This document shows, piece by piece, positions 35,190-46,633 of a stretch of 64,000 nt of DNA. Source of the DNA: Schistosoma mansoni. Lineage: Eukaryota; Platyhelminthes; Trematoda; Strigeidida; Schistosomatidae. The position numbers and the translations under genes were made by a program. Position 1 is the first letter of the stretch; each line of letters begins with the position of its first letter. The stretch spans positions 23,534,851-23,598,850 of the forward strand of contig NC_031496.1 in NCBI RefSeq assembly GCF_000237925.1. The letters run 5' to 3'. The notes under the pieces are model-generated. The model saw nothing but the letters and a program-made list of their open reading frames with translations. It was not told the origin of the DNA and did not search any database.

Positions 35190-35660
35190 TATTGATTGGG
35201 GTCCCCGTGATTATCATGATTAGTGGTTAGAAAAATGGCTAAAAACGGTTTAGAATGACTCTGGTGCATACGTCCTTTGTCTTCTTCCAAAATCTGAGAT
35301 TCGAAATTCCTCATGACTGTTTTATGCTTTTATTTCACTCATTTAGATTTTCTTCTCGATTCATATCTTCTATGACTAATCTTTCCCATTACTACTGATA
35401 ACGTTACTGCCTCTATTATTCTAGGATTTCACCTGACAATTTACTCTTTCTGTACTAACGGCGTTTGGCAACTTGAACCAATGTACAAATTTGTTTTTAT
35501 TTTTATTTAAACACATAAATATTGGTACAAGGAGGCACCAGATACATATGCGCCGCACAAATCTCATTTGATTTGTGTGTGGGCTGTGATACTGCCCGGG
35601 TGCCCGAACTGAAGCAGGATGTACAAATATATCTTTTTTAACGTTGTGACTGACTGACTG
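35190..35660 (+). mobile_element. RTE (SR2-like) LINE 3' end, split by a nested retroposon
   Basis: ACGTCCTTTGTCTTCTTCCA through TACTAACGGCGTTTGGCAAC and the closing TTGTGACTGACTGACTG tail match the 3' UTR of the RTE-like LINE. A 128-base element (35491-35618) interrupts it. Confidence 0.7.
35491..35618 (-). mobile_element. Short retroposon with 10-bp target duplication
   Basis: It is flanked by exact ATGTACAAAT copies (35481-35490 and 35619-35628). On the minus strand it starts CCTGCTTCAGTTCGGGCACC and ends in an A-rich tail AAATAAAAATAAAAAC. Related sequences are at 45845-45957 and 47470-47990, the latter far longer, so this copy is 5' truncated. Confidence 0.8.
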
Positions 35661-38045
35661 TTTCTAAAAACATGGTGTAAGAAATGTATTTTGCTTCGAA
35701 CCTACTTAGAATCATTTTCAACATTTGGAGATACGAATTGTTTGATCTAAAGTGCACTAAGAGAACATAGTACCAAATGGTCTCGAAACTCTTGTTTTAT
35801 CTTATCAAGTTAGCCTTATTTTAGTTTCGTTTTTGCTCAAATTACACTCACTGACCTTGATTACTTCATTTGATTTAGTGACTTGATATTGCTTAACATA
35901 GTAATTTAACCCCTGAACTAAATTACCTGAGTTTATTTGATAACTTTTAAAAGCTTTCTCCATTGTCACATTTTCATTATCACATGGTTAACTTAGATCA
36001 AATCGTGATGTTATTCATACGAAATTAAAGTTGGGTAATGGTGAGTGTAATTGACTTGAAAATTTCGAATGAAGGGATTTAATATGAACTATGGTTAAAG
36101 GTTGCTTATACTGTTAACTAATTGTAATCCTTATGTGAGATATCAATGGAGGTGAGATATTTTCACTTTGGATCTTGATTCGTTCCACTCTGTGGAACTT
36201 CTTAAAGGTTATTTAATTCAAAATTGTCACAGTCGATTGTTGTTATACTGTTTTTGGTCAAAAATCTGTATTTTCTTCCTTCCCATTGCATTCTTCTCCC
36301 TTTATTCTTAATATTTCAACCGAAACATCAAAGTTACTTTTGAGGGACATTATGAAGAGACTTTTAAGTATTGTATGTAATTTTCCATGCTTAAGGGGTA
36401 GAGCCTACCTCAACTTCAATCGCTAGTTTCTTTAACTATGAATGAGAAACTATTGACCGTTCAGTACTTGTGATTCCTTATTGTCTTCTTTAAATATCAA
36501 TATTACATAACTTATTAGCATGACAACAGATAACAGTCGTTTGTATATTTGATAAAAATGGCGGGTATCATGCAGTAGTTATGAATAGGGTTGGTTAGAA
36601 ATGTTAGCTAAGTATTCAGTATCGAAAATTATCTGTTGAACCAATGAGTTTCTGTTTTTATGACCTTAATTTTAAAAAGAATCTTTACTTTCTTGGGCAG
36701 ACCTCAAAGGTTTAATGTTGGTATTCAATAACATATTAATCTGTAATTTTTCTTGATTGGTTGGAAAACGTTAGATAAACGACTTGATAAAAATTAATTA
36801 CTTAAGAACATTGGAATATAAATATATTTCGCTGACTTTATTTCGAATACCGCTAAATAAAAATAGAAGTCTTATGACTGATCCTCCTAATATCTTTCAC
36901 CTAACTAAAGGTGTTTGGTATGACAGTCTCCAGTGTTGGTAATTAGAACTATTCCTCACATCACTAACATTCACACTGATGAAAATAATTAAGTAATGTA
37001 CTTGGCATTTGATTTTCATCTACTATAGCAATGTGTAAAGGAAGAATTTATATTTCCAAACCCATTAAAAGTTACTTAAAGCACAAAAGCTAATTGTTTT
37101 CTGTAAGGGATCTCTTTCGGGCTGATATAAGAGAGTTCTTTTTCCCTTTAAGAACAAAAACATTATTGTTTTTAGTTAATCTGACGGGGGTATAACCGTC
37201 TTGTTTCTTGATCTGACAAAATATGATAGTACTGGGCTTCTTATATAAAAGTTTAAAGCTTATACTCAGGAGGAAACATTACAGTGTCTCTTATAGAAAT
37301 TTCTCCGGAAGGACATTTGTTATCGCTTGGGTCTTTCAAAGTTTGTGAAGTCTTGTTCACATTTTAAGATTTTTTGTATCTGGAAGTCTAACTTTTTCAC
37401 TGAAGACAAGATGATGATTTCTGGAGATCAATTTTCTCGACCTTCTGTCTCCAAGTTGAAAATATGATCTTTTGGAGAAGTCATCATTCTGCTCTTTCTA
37501 TATTAGTATTTTTATGAGTAATGTGATATTTGTTTTGAAATACTTAATGAATTACGACTTCTAATACTGTGGTTGTTACTGTTCTAGATTTTTTCACTCT
37601 TTCGTTAGTTGTTATGAGGAAAACTGGCAAAAGGGCTTGCGTAAACAGCTATATCTTGATATTATTGAAGATGCGTCATCAAGTATACGCAAAGCATTAG
37701 TTGTACGATGAAAAAAAACCAATATAAAAAAACGTTCTAAAGAACATGATTTATACAGGTTAAAAGCATAGGAGGGAAGCATATTGAAGATTATCAATAC
37801 ACTTAACATCCATTCGACTGTCCAAGAGCATGTTGTAGTTTATAATATCTTGATAATTAATAATAATGATTACAGTAAATAACAAGATACAATCTAGTAA
37901 AAATCACTTAGTGATATTATTGTCTCTACGGTTACATTTGGTTTGATAAAGTTATTTAGTTAAGTAAAGTGGCCGAAATGAGACTTTGTTCAAGAAACTG
38001 ATCCACGTATCACAACTGAATAGACTGAATTACTGTCCAACTGAT
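35661..38045. other. Long AT-rich stretch, no recognised gene
   Basis: This is presumably intergenic or an upstream part of the SLC4 gene. No coding exon with paired splice sites was seen. Confidence 0.35.
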
Positions 38046-38049
38046 CAGA

Positions 38050-38495
38050 TCTGCTACTGGTGTACAAAATATTCAATAAAATAATCACTTTAATTGAGAC
38101 TGTGAACCGATCATCCACCGCTCATCTACGACCGCGAATACGAGAATCGAACCCAAGATTTTCAGTTTCATGCACAAACGCTTAACCTCCAGACCACTGA
38201 TCCGACATCCAACGGTGTCAATGTTTAATTCCAATCACTACACAACATTTCACGACCATCTTCCATTGTCTTTTGTGTAACACTGCATCACACCCGACAC
38301 TTTGTACTCCACTTGTCACAGCTTCCGATTGGAACCCCGAAAATTACCTCTCAAAGCTAGTCGCTAGTGAGCACATGATAATTATCAGTATCGGGATCAT
38401 GTACCTATACAAACTGCCGGGGAGTCCCATACTGAGACGAAATGACCGTCCAGTTCCTTCAGGTTCTCAGTGGTGGTCTGACATTAATCGATTTG
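38050..38495. repeat. Family B composite, old and diverged
   Basis: The left arm is antisense (GAGAATCGAACCCAAGATTT is the complement of the box B region; GACATCCAACGGTGTCAATG its head). The right arm is sense with CCGGGGAGTCCCATACTGAG, ACGAAATGACCGTCCAGTTCC. The core boxes are mutated in the right arm (CCGGGGA). It has the same inverted plan as 3645-4135. Confidence 0.65.
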
Positions 38496-40374
38496 TAATC
38501 CAAATAAAAACTCAACAATCTCGACAACCATAGACCGAAAATAATCATTCTTTTAATAAAAAATCATTAACCAAAAATAAGTGACTTTTACACAAGTGTG
38601 TTTTTGTTTACTGAAAAGTAAAAGCTTCATTAACCTCTTGTTTTATTTCTGGAAATATGTTTATTTGAACAGTTTTCTGTCAGTAATTTGATTTTCTTGA
38701 GTATTCACCACTGAGCCATATATACAATCACATTCATAGTTACACTGTTTGTTTAATCTGTAAAAACAAAATATCATTTGAAAATAAGTTATAGGAATAA
38801 GGTGATAGTCTATTTCGAAGACGGTAATTGATGGATTTGTTATTTAAGATTCTTTTCATTTACAAACTAAGCTGATTTTAGAGATGAAATTAAGAGGTAT
38901 CCTTTACAGGATAAGGGGTAGTCAAAGATATAATGAAAAGTACTTTGTTGTATTTAAATTTATGATTATTATCATTGAATTGAACTGTTTCTTCTGTTTA
39001 CTGACTTGTATACTCTTCTCGAAAACATTATGTTTATTTTACATGTAAATGAATGAATCAGCTGTCAGAATTCAGACAAATTAATAAAACGAATCGTTCA
39101 TTTATTCTTCTCAGTTGTTGTGAGATTGGTAGTGATAGTTGTGGCGCAGACATATCAATTATATATACTTTTTTCGAAAATGTATACGTGTACTAGTTTC
39201 CCACCCCTTTATTTTAGCCTGAACTGTAAACGCTAGACATACAATAATTTATTATAGGAGCCTATCGTTATTACGGTTTTTATGATCACAAGACAATACA
39301 TAATGAGCATGTTTGTCTGTATGTTTATGTGTGTATCATGTACATTAAGGCTGGTTGAAGTCAATATTACAATTGAAGTAATAAGGAATGGCTCTGTACT
39401 AATGCAAATTAATCCTTGTCAATAGATAAAGGACTATATGTATTTATTACTTCATGGAGCAAAAAACTCCACATCGTCAATTAACAAGAATTAAACCATA
39501 GTGTAGTTGATGCCAAGGGATACAATTCTATATGGTAATTCTGTTAATTATGTTGTACTATGTGTATATTTGTGTACATATATGTAGATCAGTAACATAT
39601 TGATTTAGGTTCTTCATTAGATAGAAAGTTGATTACTTTATTACAAATATTTAAAAATTTATTCTTTGGAACATGGTACTGATCGGTATTATTATCATTA
39701 TTATTAGTAGTAGTGGTAGTAGGTTAACACGATGGCACATTGAAGTCATTAATTATTCTGTGGTAATGTTGACACGGAAAAATTATCACTCTTTTTATTA
39801 TCAATCTTAACTGCAGAACTGAGTGACTCTAGATCATTTTACTTGGACATTTTAAAGTAAAGGGAAAACAAGAATGTACATTAGAATTTAAAATTTAATG
39901 GTTTGGTAATCACTGAAGAACTTGCAAATAGCCAATTTTCTTCAAAAATGAGTTCTTTTTTTATAAATTAGCTGATTTTACATATCTAATGTAAATACGA
40001 TTTGTAATCAGTAGGTGTTTATAGGAAGTGTTTGTAACATATAGGGTGCTTAAAATGATTTATGCATTAATCAGCAGCATTTCTGATAAGACAATAAGAT
40101 CTCCTATACTTGACCCGCCAAATGGAAATATAAGAGTCTGGAATCCAACCTGAAATCAGGTTAATAAATGCCTACTAAATATAAACAAAAGCTATCATTC
40201 TAATAATTTTGTCGTCAGAATGGACATCAAGAAAGGAGGCAATTACAAAAAGAAAAGAAACTCCTTGTGCGTATTTAGCTATAGTTCATTAGTCTATTTA
40301 TCGCATAAGAAATGAGCATAGAGTATGATATATCTTATACAGAACATTGCAATCTAATTTACAATTGGCCAAGT
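38496..40374. other. AT-rich stretch, nothing recognised
   Basis: No conserved coding or repeat match was seen. Confidence 0.35.
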
Positions 40375-41968
40375 TTAAGGCAGACTAAATCATTTAAGAA
40401 ACTGTAACATGTGAATCAAGGAGTGTTGTTTGTCATATAAAATAAAATCGAATCGTTAATGTTGGAGCTGACTAATATGTAGTGTTAACTTGAATCAGTT
40501 TATAAGTGAAATAAAATCGTAAGATAATTGATCAGTATTCCCTATGGCAAGCTTGACAGAATAACTAAGAAACACACTGAGTTCCTTTACTGTCGCATGA
40601 TTCTTGCAGCTGCAAGGATAATTGATCAGAATAAATGTAGGTGACATAGGGTAAGAGAGAGAATAATGGAATCACAAATCAGAAATTACGTAATATGTAG
40701 AATAATATGAATTAGGTCAGATATAGTAGATAGATGTGGATGTTGAATAAATTTCTGTAAAAGGTTGGCAAATGTGATAATAATAATAATAATGACTGGT
40801 AAGATATGTAGATAAAATAAGTTCAGGATATAAAAATGAATATTAATCAAAATTAATGTCACCATATTATGAAATTGATTATTAACAAGTTGACCCTGAA
40901 GTTGGTCAGGGTAAAAGAAGCGGCTGGACATATTTCTTTTGGATGCAAAGCTCTGACTTTTTGATCCGAATAGCAATTGCCTCAGCCGTCTGAAGGATTC
41001 TCAGTCTGACAGAATTAGGTAGACTGCTGTTAACACGATATATTATTGTGAAAGATTGCTCGATGTTGGCTCTATGTCCCGTTTGAACTAAATGGGCTAA
41101 AATAGAGCTGTTAACCGTTTTGACTACACCTTTACTTAACCACACTGGGAGGTGCTCACGAGCTCGAGTAAACAAATCCCTAGAACATCTGCCTATATAA
41201 CTTGCCCCACAGGAGCAGTTGAATTGATAGATACAGAAAGAAGTGGCTAGTCTAGGCAATTTATTTTTCAATATCGGCGTGATCATTGGACGTGTGGAAG
41301 ACATTAGTTGTAGTTTACCTACATTAAAGGCCTTTGGATTGATCTTCGTAGCTTCAGTCTTAACATTTCACTAGGTACATCGCTTCTGAATTGTAGACGT
41401 ATATACAGAAGTTTTTTATTCACAGTTAATCATTCTTTCTGCTCTCTTTTACTAGCTATGTTTTTATTTATAAATTTCTCTGGGTATCCGTTTTCTCTCA
41501 CGGTCGTGTATAATGCTTTTGTTTCATCTTCGACCATATCTTGAGATCATATGGTCTTGATTCTATAGTATAATGTCTTAATCAGGTTCCGTTTGTACTG
41601 TAGAGGAACAAAACTAAGAAAATTTGTATACTGACCCGTCCACGATGTTTTCCTGTTTATGTTTCTCCTTAATAAACCGTCTTTTCTCCTTGTAAGTAGA
41701 ACATCTAGAAAAGCTATTCTACCTTTATATTATTCTATATATTACGTAATTTCTGATTTGTGATTCCATTATTCTCTCTCTTACCCTATGTCAACTACAT
41801 TTATTCTGATCATTTATGTTACCATTTTATTTCACTTATAAACTGATTCAAGTTAACACTACATATTAGTCAGCTCCAACATTAACGATTCGATTTTATT
41901 TTATATGACAAACAACACTCCTTGATTCACATGTTACAGTCTCTTAAATGATGTACTCTGCCTAATTT
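40375..41968 (-). mobile_element. Penelope-like element with inverted terminal repeats
   Basis: The interior is on the minus strand. Degraded RT thumb/linker lies at about 41710-41310 (YTTVRENGYPEKFINKN in frame), followed by a 132-codon frame at 41304-40906 with the GIY-YIG endonuclease (CIYQFNCSCGASYIGRCSRD, AHLVQTGHRA, and a C-terminal LCIQ). The ends are inverted copies of each other: 40375-40712 and 41727-41968, e.g. AATGTTGGAGCTGACTAATA and its complement. The left arm carries a 94-base extra segment bounded by GATAATTGATCAG repeats. The RT core itself is missing, so the copy is inactive. Confidence 0.82.
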
Positions 41969-41977
41969 ACAATTCAC

Positions 41978-42193
41978 AAAAATAAAATAGATCAGAGGGG
42001 GTTTTGTGGAGAATCTCGATCTCTGGCTCGAGACTGGTAGGTCCTGGGTTCGAGTCTCGCGAGTGCAGGATCGTAGATGCGCACTGTTGAGGAGTCCCAT
42101 AATAGGACGAAACGGCCGTCCAGTGCTTCCAGGTTTTCGATGATGGTCTAGCTTCAATTGACTCATGATTTCAACTATGAAAAAAATAAAATA
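41978..42193 (+). repeat. Family B SINE with 12-bp flanking duplication
   Basis: The element body (about 41990-42181) starts GATCAGAGGGGGTTTTGTGG and has a box B-like GGTTCGAGTCTC, hammerhead block 42081-42126 and the tail GACTCATGATTTCAACTATG. AAAAATAAAATA flanks both sides (41978-41989, 42182-42193), although this sequence is low in complexity. The core reads TTGAGGA (first C lost), so inactive. Confidence 0.75.
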
Positions 42194-42755
42194 ATAATGT
42201 AATAAATAAATTACATAAGAAATTATGTAATAAAATGTTTTATTCCAAAATAAAACAAAGAAACATTTCTTATAATTATTCAGGGTGTGGTTTATTAGAT
42301 TTCCCACATTTAATAAAAGTACAGTGAAAAATATATTCCATCTTCTTTGATTATTGTATATTATAAATACCAGAAAAAAATAATAAGCAATTTACAAAGA
42401 TAATCTAAACTATACAGAAATAAGCATGAAATTAATGAAAAGGAAGTATCTTTCTGGTTCTTATCTTTTTTTAGGTTGGATTTTTTTGAGAACAAACTTC
42501 AATGACAATAAAGTTTTACAGACCTACTTAAATTAAAGTTTATATTTCCTAATGCCAATATATATACACTATCACATTGGATATAAATTTTTTATTTGGA
42601 TAAATAATTATCCTAATATGAGATCTTTTAGGTAGATATGATAAAGAACATTTCAAGGTATATTCCAAGCTTTTAGTGATATATTCATTGAATGAAATCC
42701 TAATAGAAAATTGTTTTAGTTCTAAACAAATTCATTCCAATCATTATGTAGGATG
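42194..42755. other. AT-rich stretch, nothing recognised
   Basis: Only AT-rich sequence. Confidence 0.35.
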
Positions 42756-42761
42756 TGGTAA

Positions 42762-42916
42762 GTAAGACTGGTAGGTCCTGGGTTCGAACCTCGTGAGTGT
42801 GGGATCGTGGATGCGCACTGCTGAGGAGTCCTATAATATGACGAAACGGCCGTCCAGTGCTTACAGGTTTTCCATGGTGGTCTAGCTTCAATTGACTCAC
42901 GCTTTCAACTATGAAA
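42762..42916 (+). repeat. Family B SINE, 5'-truncated, hammerhead core intact
   Basis: It begins within the tRNA-like head (AGACTGGTAGGTCCTGGGTT) and retains the hammerhead (42815-42860) and tail to CTTTCAACTATGAAAG. Confidence 0.8.
42815..42860 (+). ncRNA. Hammerhead ribozyme motif, family B
   Basis: Helix I GCACTG/CAGTGC; core CTGAGGA; helix II GTCC/TGAC (one mismatch at the loop end); GAAA; self-complementary helix III ACGGCCGT; cleavage predicted after C42854 (GUC). Confidence 0.65.
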
Positions 42917-43019
42917 GTATTTTTTTATCAACTAGATATCCATTTACTGAATTGTGAAAAAAATATTATAGATAGTTTTTTTCATGTAGGCTGGAATAAA
43001 GTATAATTTAATTTATCCT

Positions 43020-43430
43020 TTACTTACTTACTTACTTACTTAAGCCTCCTACTCCCATTGGAGCATAGGCCGCCAACCAGCATTTTCTAACCCACTCCGT
43101 CCTGGGCTTTCCTTACTAGTTCTGTCCAACTTTTGTTCATTCTTTTCATGTCTGTCTCCATTTCTCGGTGTAATGTGTTCTTTAGTCTTCCACTTTTCCT
43201 TTGGCCTTCAGGATTCCATGTGGCAGCTTGTCTTGTGACGCAGGTGGGTAATTTCCTTAAAGTGTGTCCTATCCACTTCCAGCGCTTCTTACTGATTTCT
43301 TCCTCCGCTGAAATCTGGTTTGTTCTCACTCACAGTAGGTTGTTGCTGATAGTGTCTGGTCAACGGATCCGAGGTATCTTGCGTAGACAACTGTTAATAA
43401 ACACCTGTATCTTCTGGACGAAAACCATCA
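43020..43430 (-). mobile_element. LINE 3' end with (AAGT)n tail
   Basis: On the minus strand the ORF end reads [20 protein letters not shown] and later [17 protein letters not shown], closing with a tail of AAGTAAGTAAGTAAGTAAGT at 43021-43041. It is the same LINE family as 1-468. It sits about 180 bases before the first SLC4 exon. Confidence 0.85.
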
Positions 43431-43611
43431 TCCATTTTTTCCGTACAAAATACTAAATTAAAAAAACGTTGAAATGTTAGTCTTTAACGATCTGATAACT
43501 GGATGTTTTATTTTCCATATTATTAAATAGTTATCTGAAATAGATCATTAAAATATCTTCTATTTTTTGTAATAATTTGCTTAAACATAATTATCTTTCA
43601 TTATATTATAG

Positions 43612-43926
43612 TTGTTGAGGAAGAGCACAGTGGAGGTTCCGACAATAGAGAAGGATATAAACTCAGTTTTCATACTGGGTCTTATCCAACACAAATGTTT
43701 ATTGAACTTCAAGAATTAGTACCAAGAGTGGATGGTGGATTACAATTCAATGAATCAATTTTTAAAATGCCAGTTGCAGCTCATTTTCGAGTTCTTTGGT
43801 TGGAAACAGCAAGATGGGTGAATTTTGAAGAAAATTTTAATGAAGTAGAACAACGTTTTACAGAAGCTCATGTACCACCTATGAAATTTTCTTGTATAAA
43901 TAGCTTCAGGGATAAATTACAACAGA
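43612..43926 (+). CDS. SLC4-family bicarbonate transporter/anion exchanger, cytoplasmic-domain exon
   Basis: A 315-base exon between acceptor TTATATTATAG and donor GTAAGA, entered and left in phase 1. It encodes the start of the band-3-type cytoplasmic domain. The diagnostic run is LWLETARWVNFEENFNEVEQ, the counterpart of the SLC4 'W(K/R)ETARW(I/L)KFEEDVE' signature, followed by AHVPPMKFSCINSFRDKLQQ, counterpart of 'PHVASLSFHSLLELRRCL'. Before it, YPTQMFIELQELVPR matches the 'ELFxELxEL' element. SLC4 proteins move bicarbonate with chloride or sodium across membranes; this domain is the cytosolic dimer that regulates them. It fits onto the exon at 57006 in frame, completing a split Asn codon. 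The gene's N-terminal exon(s) were not found. Divergence from vertebrate members is moderate, so I do not assign a subtype. Confidence 0.88.
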
Positions 43927-44289
43927 GTAAGAAATTAATTGTTAACCTTTTTTGTATTATTCTTTATTGTATATTCATCAATTACAGGGAAAAAAACATT
44001 ATTTTTAAAAAACAATGCAAAAATAACTTTTCAGTAGTCCTGTGAAATATGAAACTTTTATTCCAGGTGTGTTTACATCAAAATCCTTAACTTTTTTTTT
44101 TCTCTATAAGGGGATATTATCGGTTAGCAACCATATGTGTTGATTATTGTTTATTTCTTTTATTTTTTTCCACCAAGATTTTCTTTTCTTTAGAAAACAA
44201 AATATATTGGGATTAGTTCCATGAATAAAATAATTTACCCATCACATTCCAATGTGAGACGATTTTCAAATTATCCAGTTAATACAAAT

Positions 44290-45030
44290 GACTTATTTCG
44301 ATAATGTAATAAGATGACGAAGATTATCAGAATTATGTAATGAGATATTAGCGCACAATACATTTCAAACAATCTGATCACAAATAGTATACTTGTTAAG
44401 AACATTTATATATAAAAATAAAAGATCAACTAAATTCAACTTAGTATTGTTTGTTTGAATCTTCCCATTGATGTTTAGGACTGCAGCTGGTCAGTCTCTT
44501 ATTGGCATATGTGGATACTGTGCGTATTGCTTCGATATAACCTTAATTCACAAGTATTATAAGCAAAGATGGATAGTGGCTAGCAGTGGTCAACTAGACT
44601 GGAAATGGGGGGTAAAAATAGACAAGGTTAATAATAATAAAAACAATGTGAAAACAATTTGACACTTAATCACTCTGGATAATAAGCTAATATTACCAAC
44701 GTAGGTTTAAGGAGAGAACAAACTGGTTTTGAATACACAAAGGGGGTTTAAATTTTTGTATGACTAAGGCTTCAATAAACCTTAGTATACACCCTTTTAC
44801 ACTTTTATACAACACCACAAAAGCCGAGTTAAGATCAATCTTATGACCTGTTTCAATTATATGTTTGGTAATAGAGGATGATGAATGTTTATCCTCTACT
44901 CTTTTATATATAAATGTTCTTAACAAGTATATTATGTGTGATCAGATTGTTCAAAATGTATTGTACGCTAATATCTCATTACATAGTTCTGATAATCTTC
45001 GTCTTCTTATAACATTATCGAAATTTATCA
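44290..45030 (-). mobile_element. Penelope-like fragment with inverted ends, SM-alpha inserted
   Basis: Inverted copies at about 44290-44416 and 44902-45028 (e.g. GAAGATTATCAGAATTATGT against its complement near 44990) bracket a minus-strand frame SSSSITKHIIETGHKIDLNS...LYKSV, then FKPPLCIQ. This is the end of a PLE GIY-YIG endonuclease, homologous to the C-terminus of the 40375-41968 element. An SM-alpha tail fragment (44443-44605) lies within it. Confidence 0.65.
44443..44605 (-). repeat. SM-alpha SINE tail fragment
   Basis: The minus strand reads CCACTGCTAGCCACTATCCA through ...GATTCAAACAAACAATACTA, the 3' half of the unit. The hammerhead itself is absent. Confidence 0.75.
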
Positions 45031-45039
45031 AAGGGATTA

Positions 45040-45830
45040 ATTGCTGTAAATTTCTTAAAAGAAGACTCCCTTCACATACAAATGACTTAATTTAATGTTA
45101 GTAAATAATTCATTCAATGCTCAATTTTGGAATGATAACTATTTATAACAGGTATTTACACTTGTTTTTTTTATAACCGTTAAACACATCTAAACTATTT
45201 ACATCATTTCATGAATATCATTTATATATTAAGTTTAACTATGATTAAATGGCTTCCTTAAGCTGATTAGTTTTATATGGAAAATTAAATATAAGGATTA
45301 ATCATTTCGGAATTAAGATTGGTATTTTTTATCATGATTGACACCTATAGATTTCTACTAATTATACTTAATGGAAGTAGTTGAATTAAAAACCAAAAAG
45401 AAGGTAAAGATCATTGAATTATGAGTATAGTTACTTTATTCAATAAGACTTTAAATGTTGTTTATAAAAAATAAGACAGAACTGATTGTTTTACCTGTCT
45501 TAACCAAATAAGTATCTAGGTAGCATCATTTATTGGGAAACTATCTATTCGTTGAGTTTTTTTTTCTTTTCAGTAAAAGGGTGATAGAAATTTATACACA
45601 AAGTTTCAACAAATGTCAATATGTATAGTTGTGATGAAATAAACTCTTGATTATAAACGGAACACTTTAAGTAGAAGAGTTTTGTTATCATATATAGTTT
45701 AAATTATGTAATTTTATAAAATCTTTATAAATTTTGTAGATAACTATAGTCGTCAAGTGCTAAACTAGTACGTAATAATTAAACTATGATAGTGTCCTAC
45801 AAAGATTTTCAGCATATATAGTAGAAGGAA
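45040..45830. other. AT-rich intron sequence
   Basis: Nothing was recognised. Confidence 0.35.
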
Positions 45831-45844
45831 CTGTTATATTTATT

Positions 45845-45957
45845 TAGTATTTATAAAGATTGGTACAAAGGGGCACCAGATATATATGCGCCACACAAAT
45901 CTCATTTGATTAGTGTGAGGACTGTGATACTGCCTAGGTATCCAAAATGAAGCAGGT
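45845..45957 (-). repeat. Short retroposon copy (same family as 35491-35618)
   Basis: The minus strand starts CCTGCTTCATTTTGGATACC and contains AAATCTCATTTGAT-region homology. The A-rich end lies at its left. More diverged than the 35.5 kb copy. Confidence 0.65.
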
Positions 45958-46187
45958 AACTGTTAGATATTTAGTTTACTATTTTATATAAACAGTATAG
46001 GTCACACATTTCTCTTCTAAAAAAGCATGAATTGTGAATATATATCAACATTTATGGTCAACTTGTTAAATAAGTTGAAACCAATGGTTTAATTAATAAA
46101 GGTTTGACTGTTTCTTTTTTTTTCTTTATCATTGGCACATAATATTAAGTATCCAATTCATTCAACATTCTTTTTAATTTTCTGACC

Positions 46188-46633
46188 TATAGAATATGTA
46201 TACTTGAAATCATAATTCAGTTGAAGCTAGACCACCGTAGAAAACCTGGAAGCACTGGACGGCCGTTTCGTCCTCTTGTGGGACTCCTCACCAGTGCGCA
46301 TCCACGATCCCGCCTCGCGAGATTCGAACCCATGACCTACTAGTCTCGCGCCAGAGCACTTAACCACTAGACCACTGAGTCAGCCGGCATCCAGCGGTGT
46401 TAATGTCTAACTTCAACCAATCCACGAAATCTGAGCAACGGTTCACCAACTGTCTTCAGTGAGTTGATATCTCTACAACAGACTACTGAGGAGTCCCACA
46501 AAAGGACGAAATGGCCGTCCAGTGTGTTTCCAGGTTTTCTACGGTGATCTAGCTTCAACTGACTCGTGATTTCAAGTATACATAAAAATTACTTAAAAAT
46601 CTCCACAGAAAACCCTCCATATAGAATATGTAT
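46188..46633. repeat. Family B composite retroposon with exact 14-bp target duplication
   Basis: TATAGAATATGTAT flanks both sides (46188-46201, 46620-46633). Between them, 46202-46619 holds an antisense unit (tail, hammerhead, tRNA-like head) followed by a sense hammerhead end (46485-46530) and tail, closing AAAATCTCCACAGAAAACCC. The antisense core reads GTGAGGA and the sense copy lacks helix I 5' strand, so neither is active. The duplication shows the whole inverted composite entered as one unit. Confidence 0.85.

Noticed and set aside
41927-42307. 126-codon minus-strand frame
   Set aside because: It is the translation of a family B SINE (tail, hammerhead, tRNA-like head), which recurs in several frames elsewhere.
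43021-43041. TTAC microsatellite as an independent tandem repeat
   Set aside because: It is the 3' tail of the adjoining minus-strand LINE.
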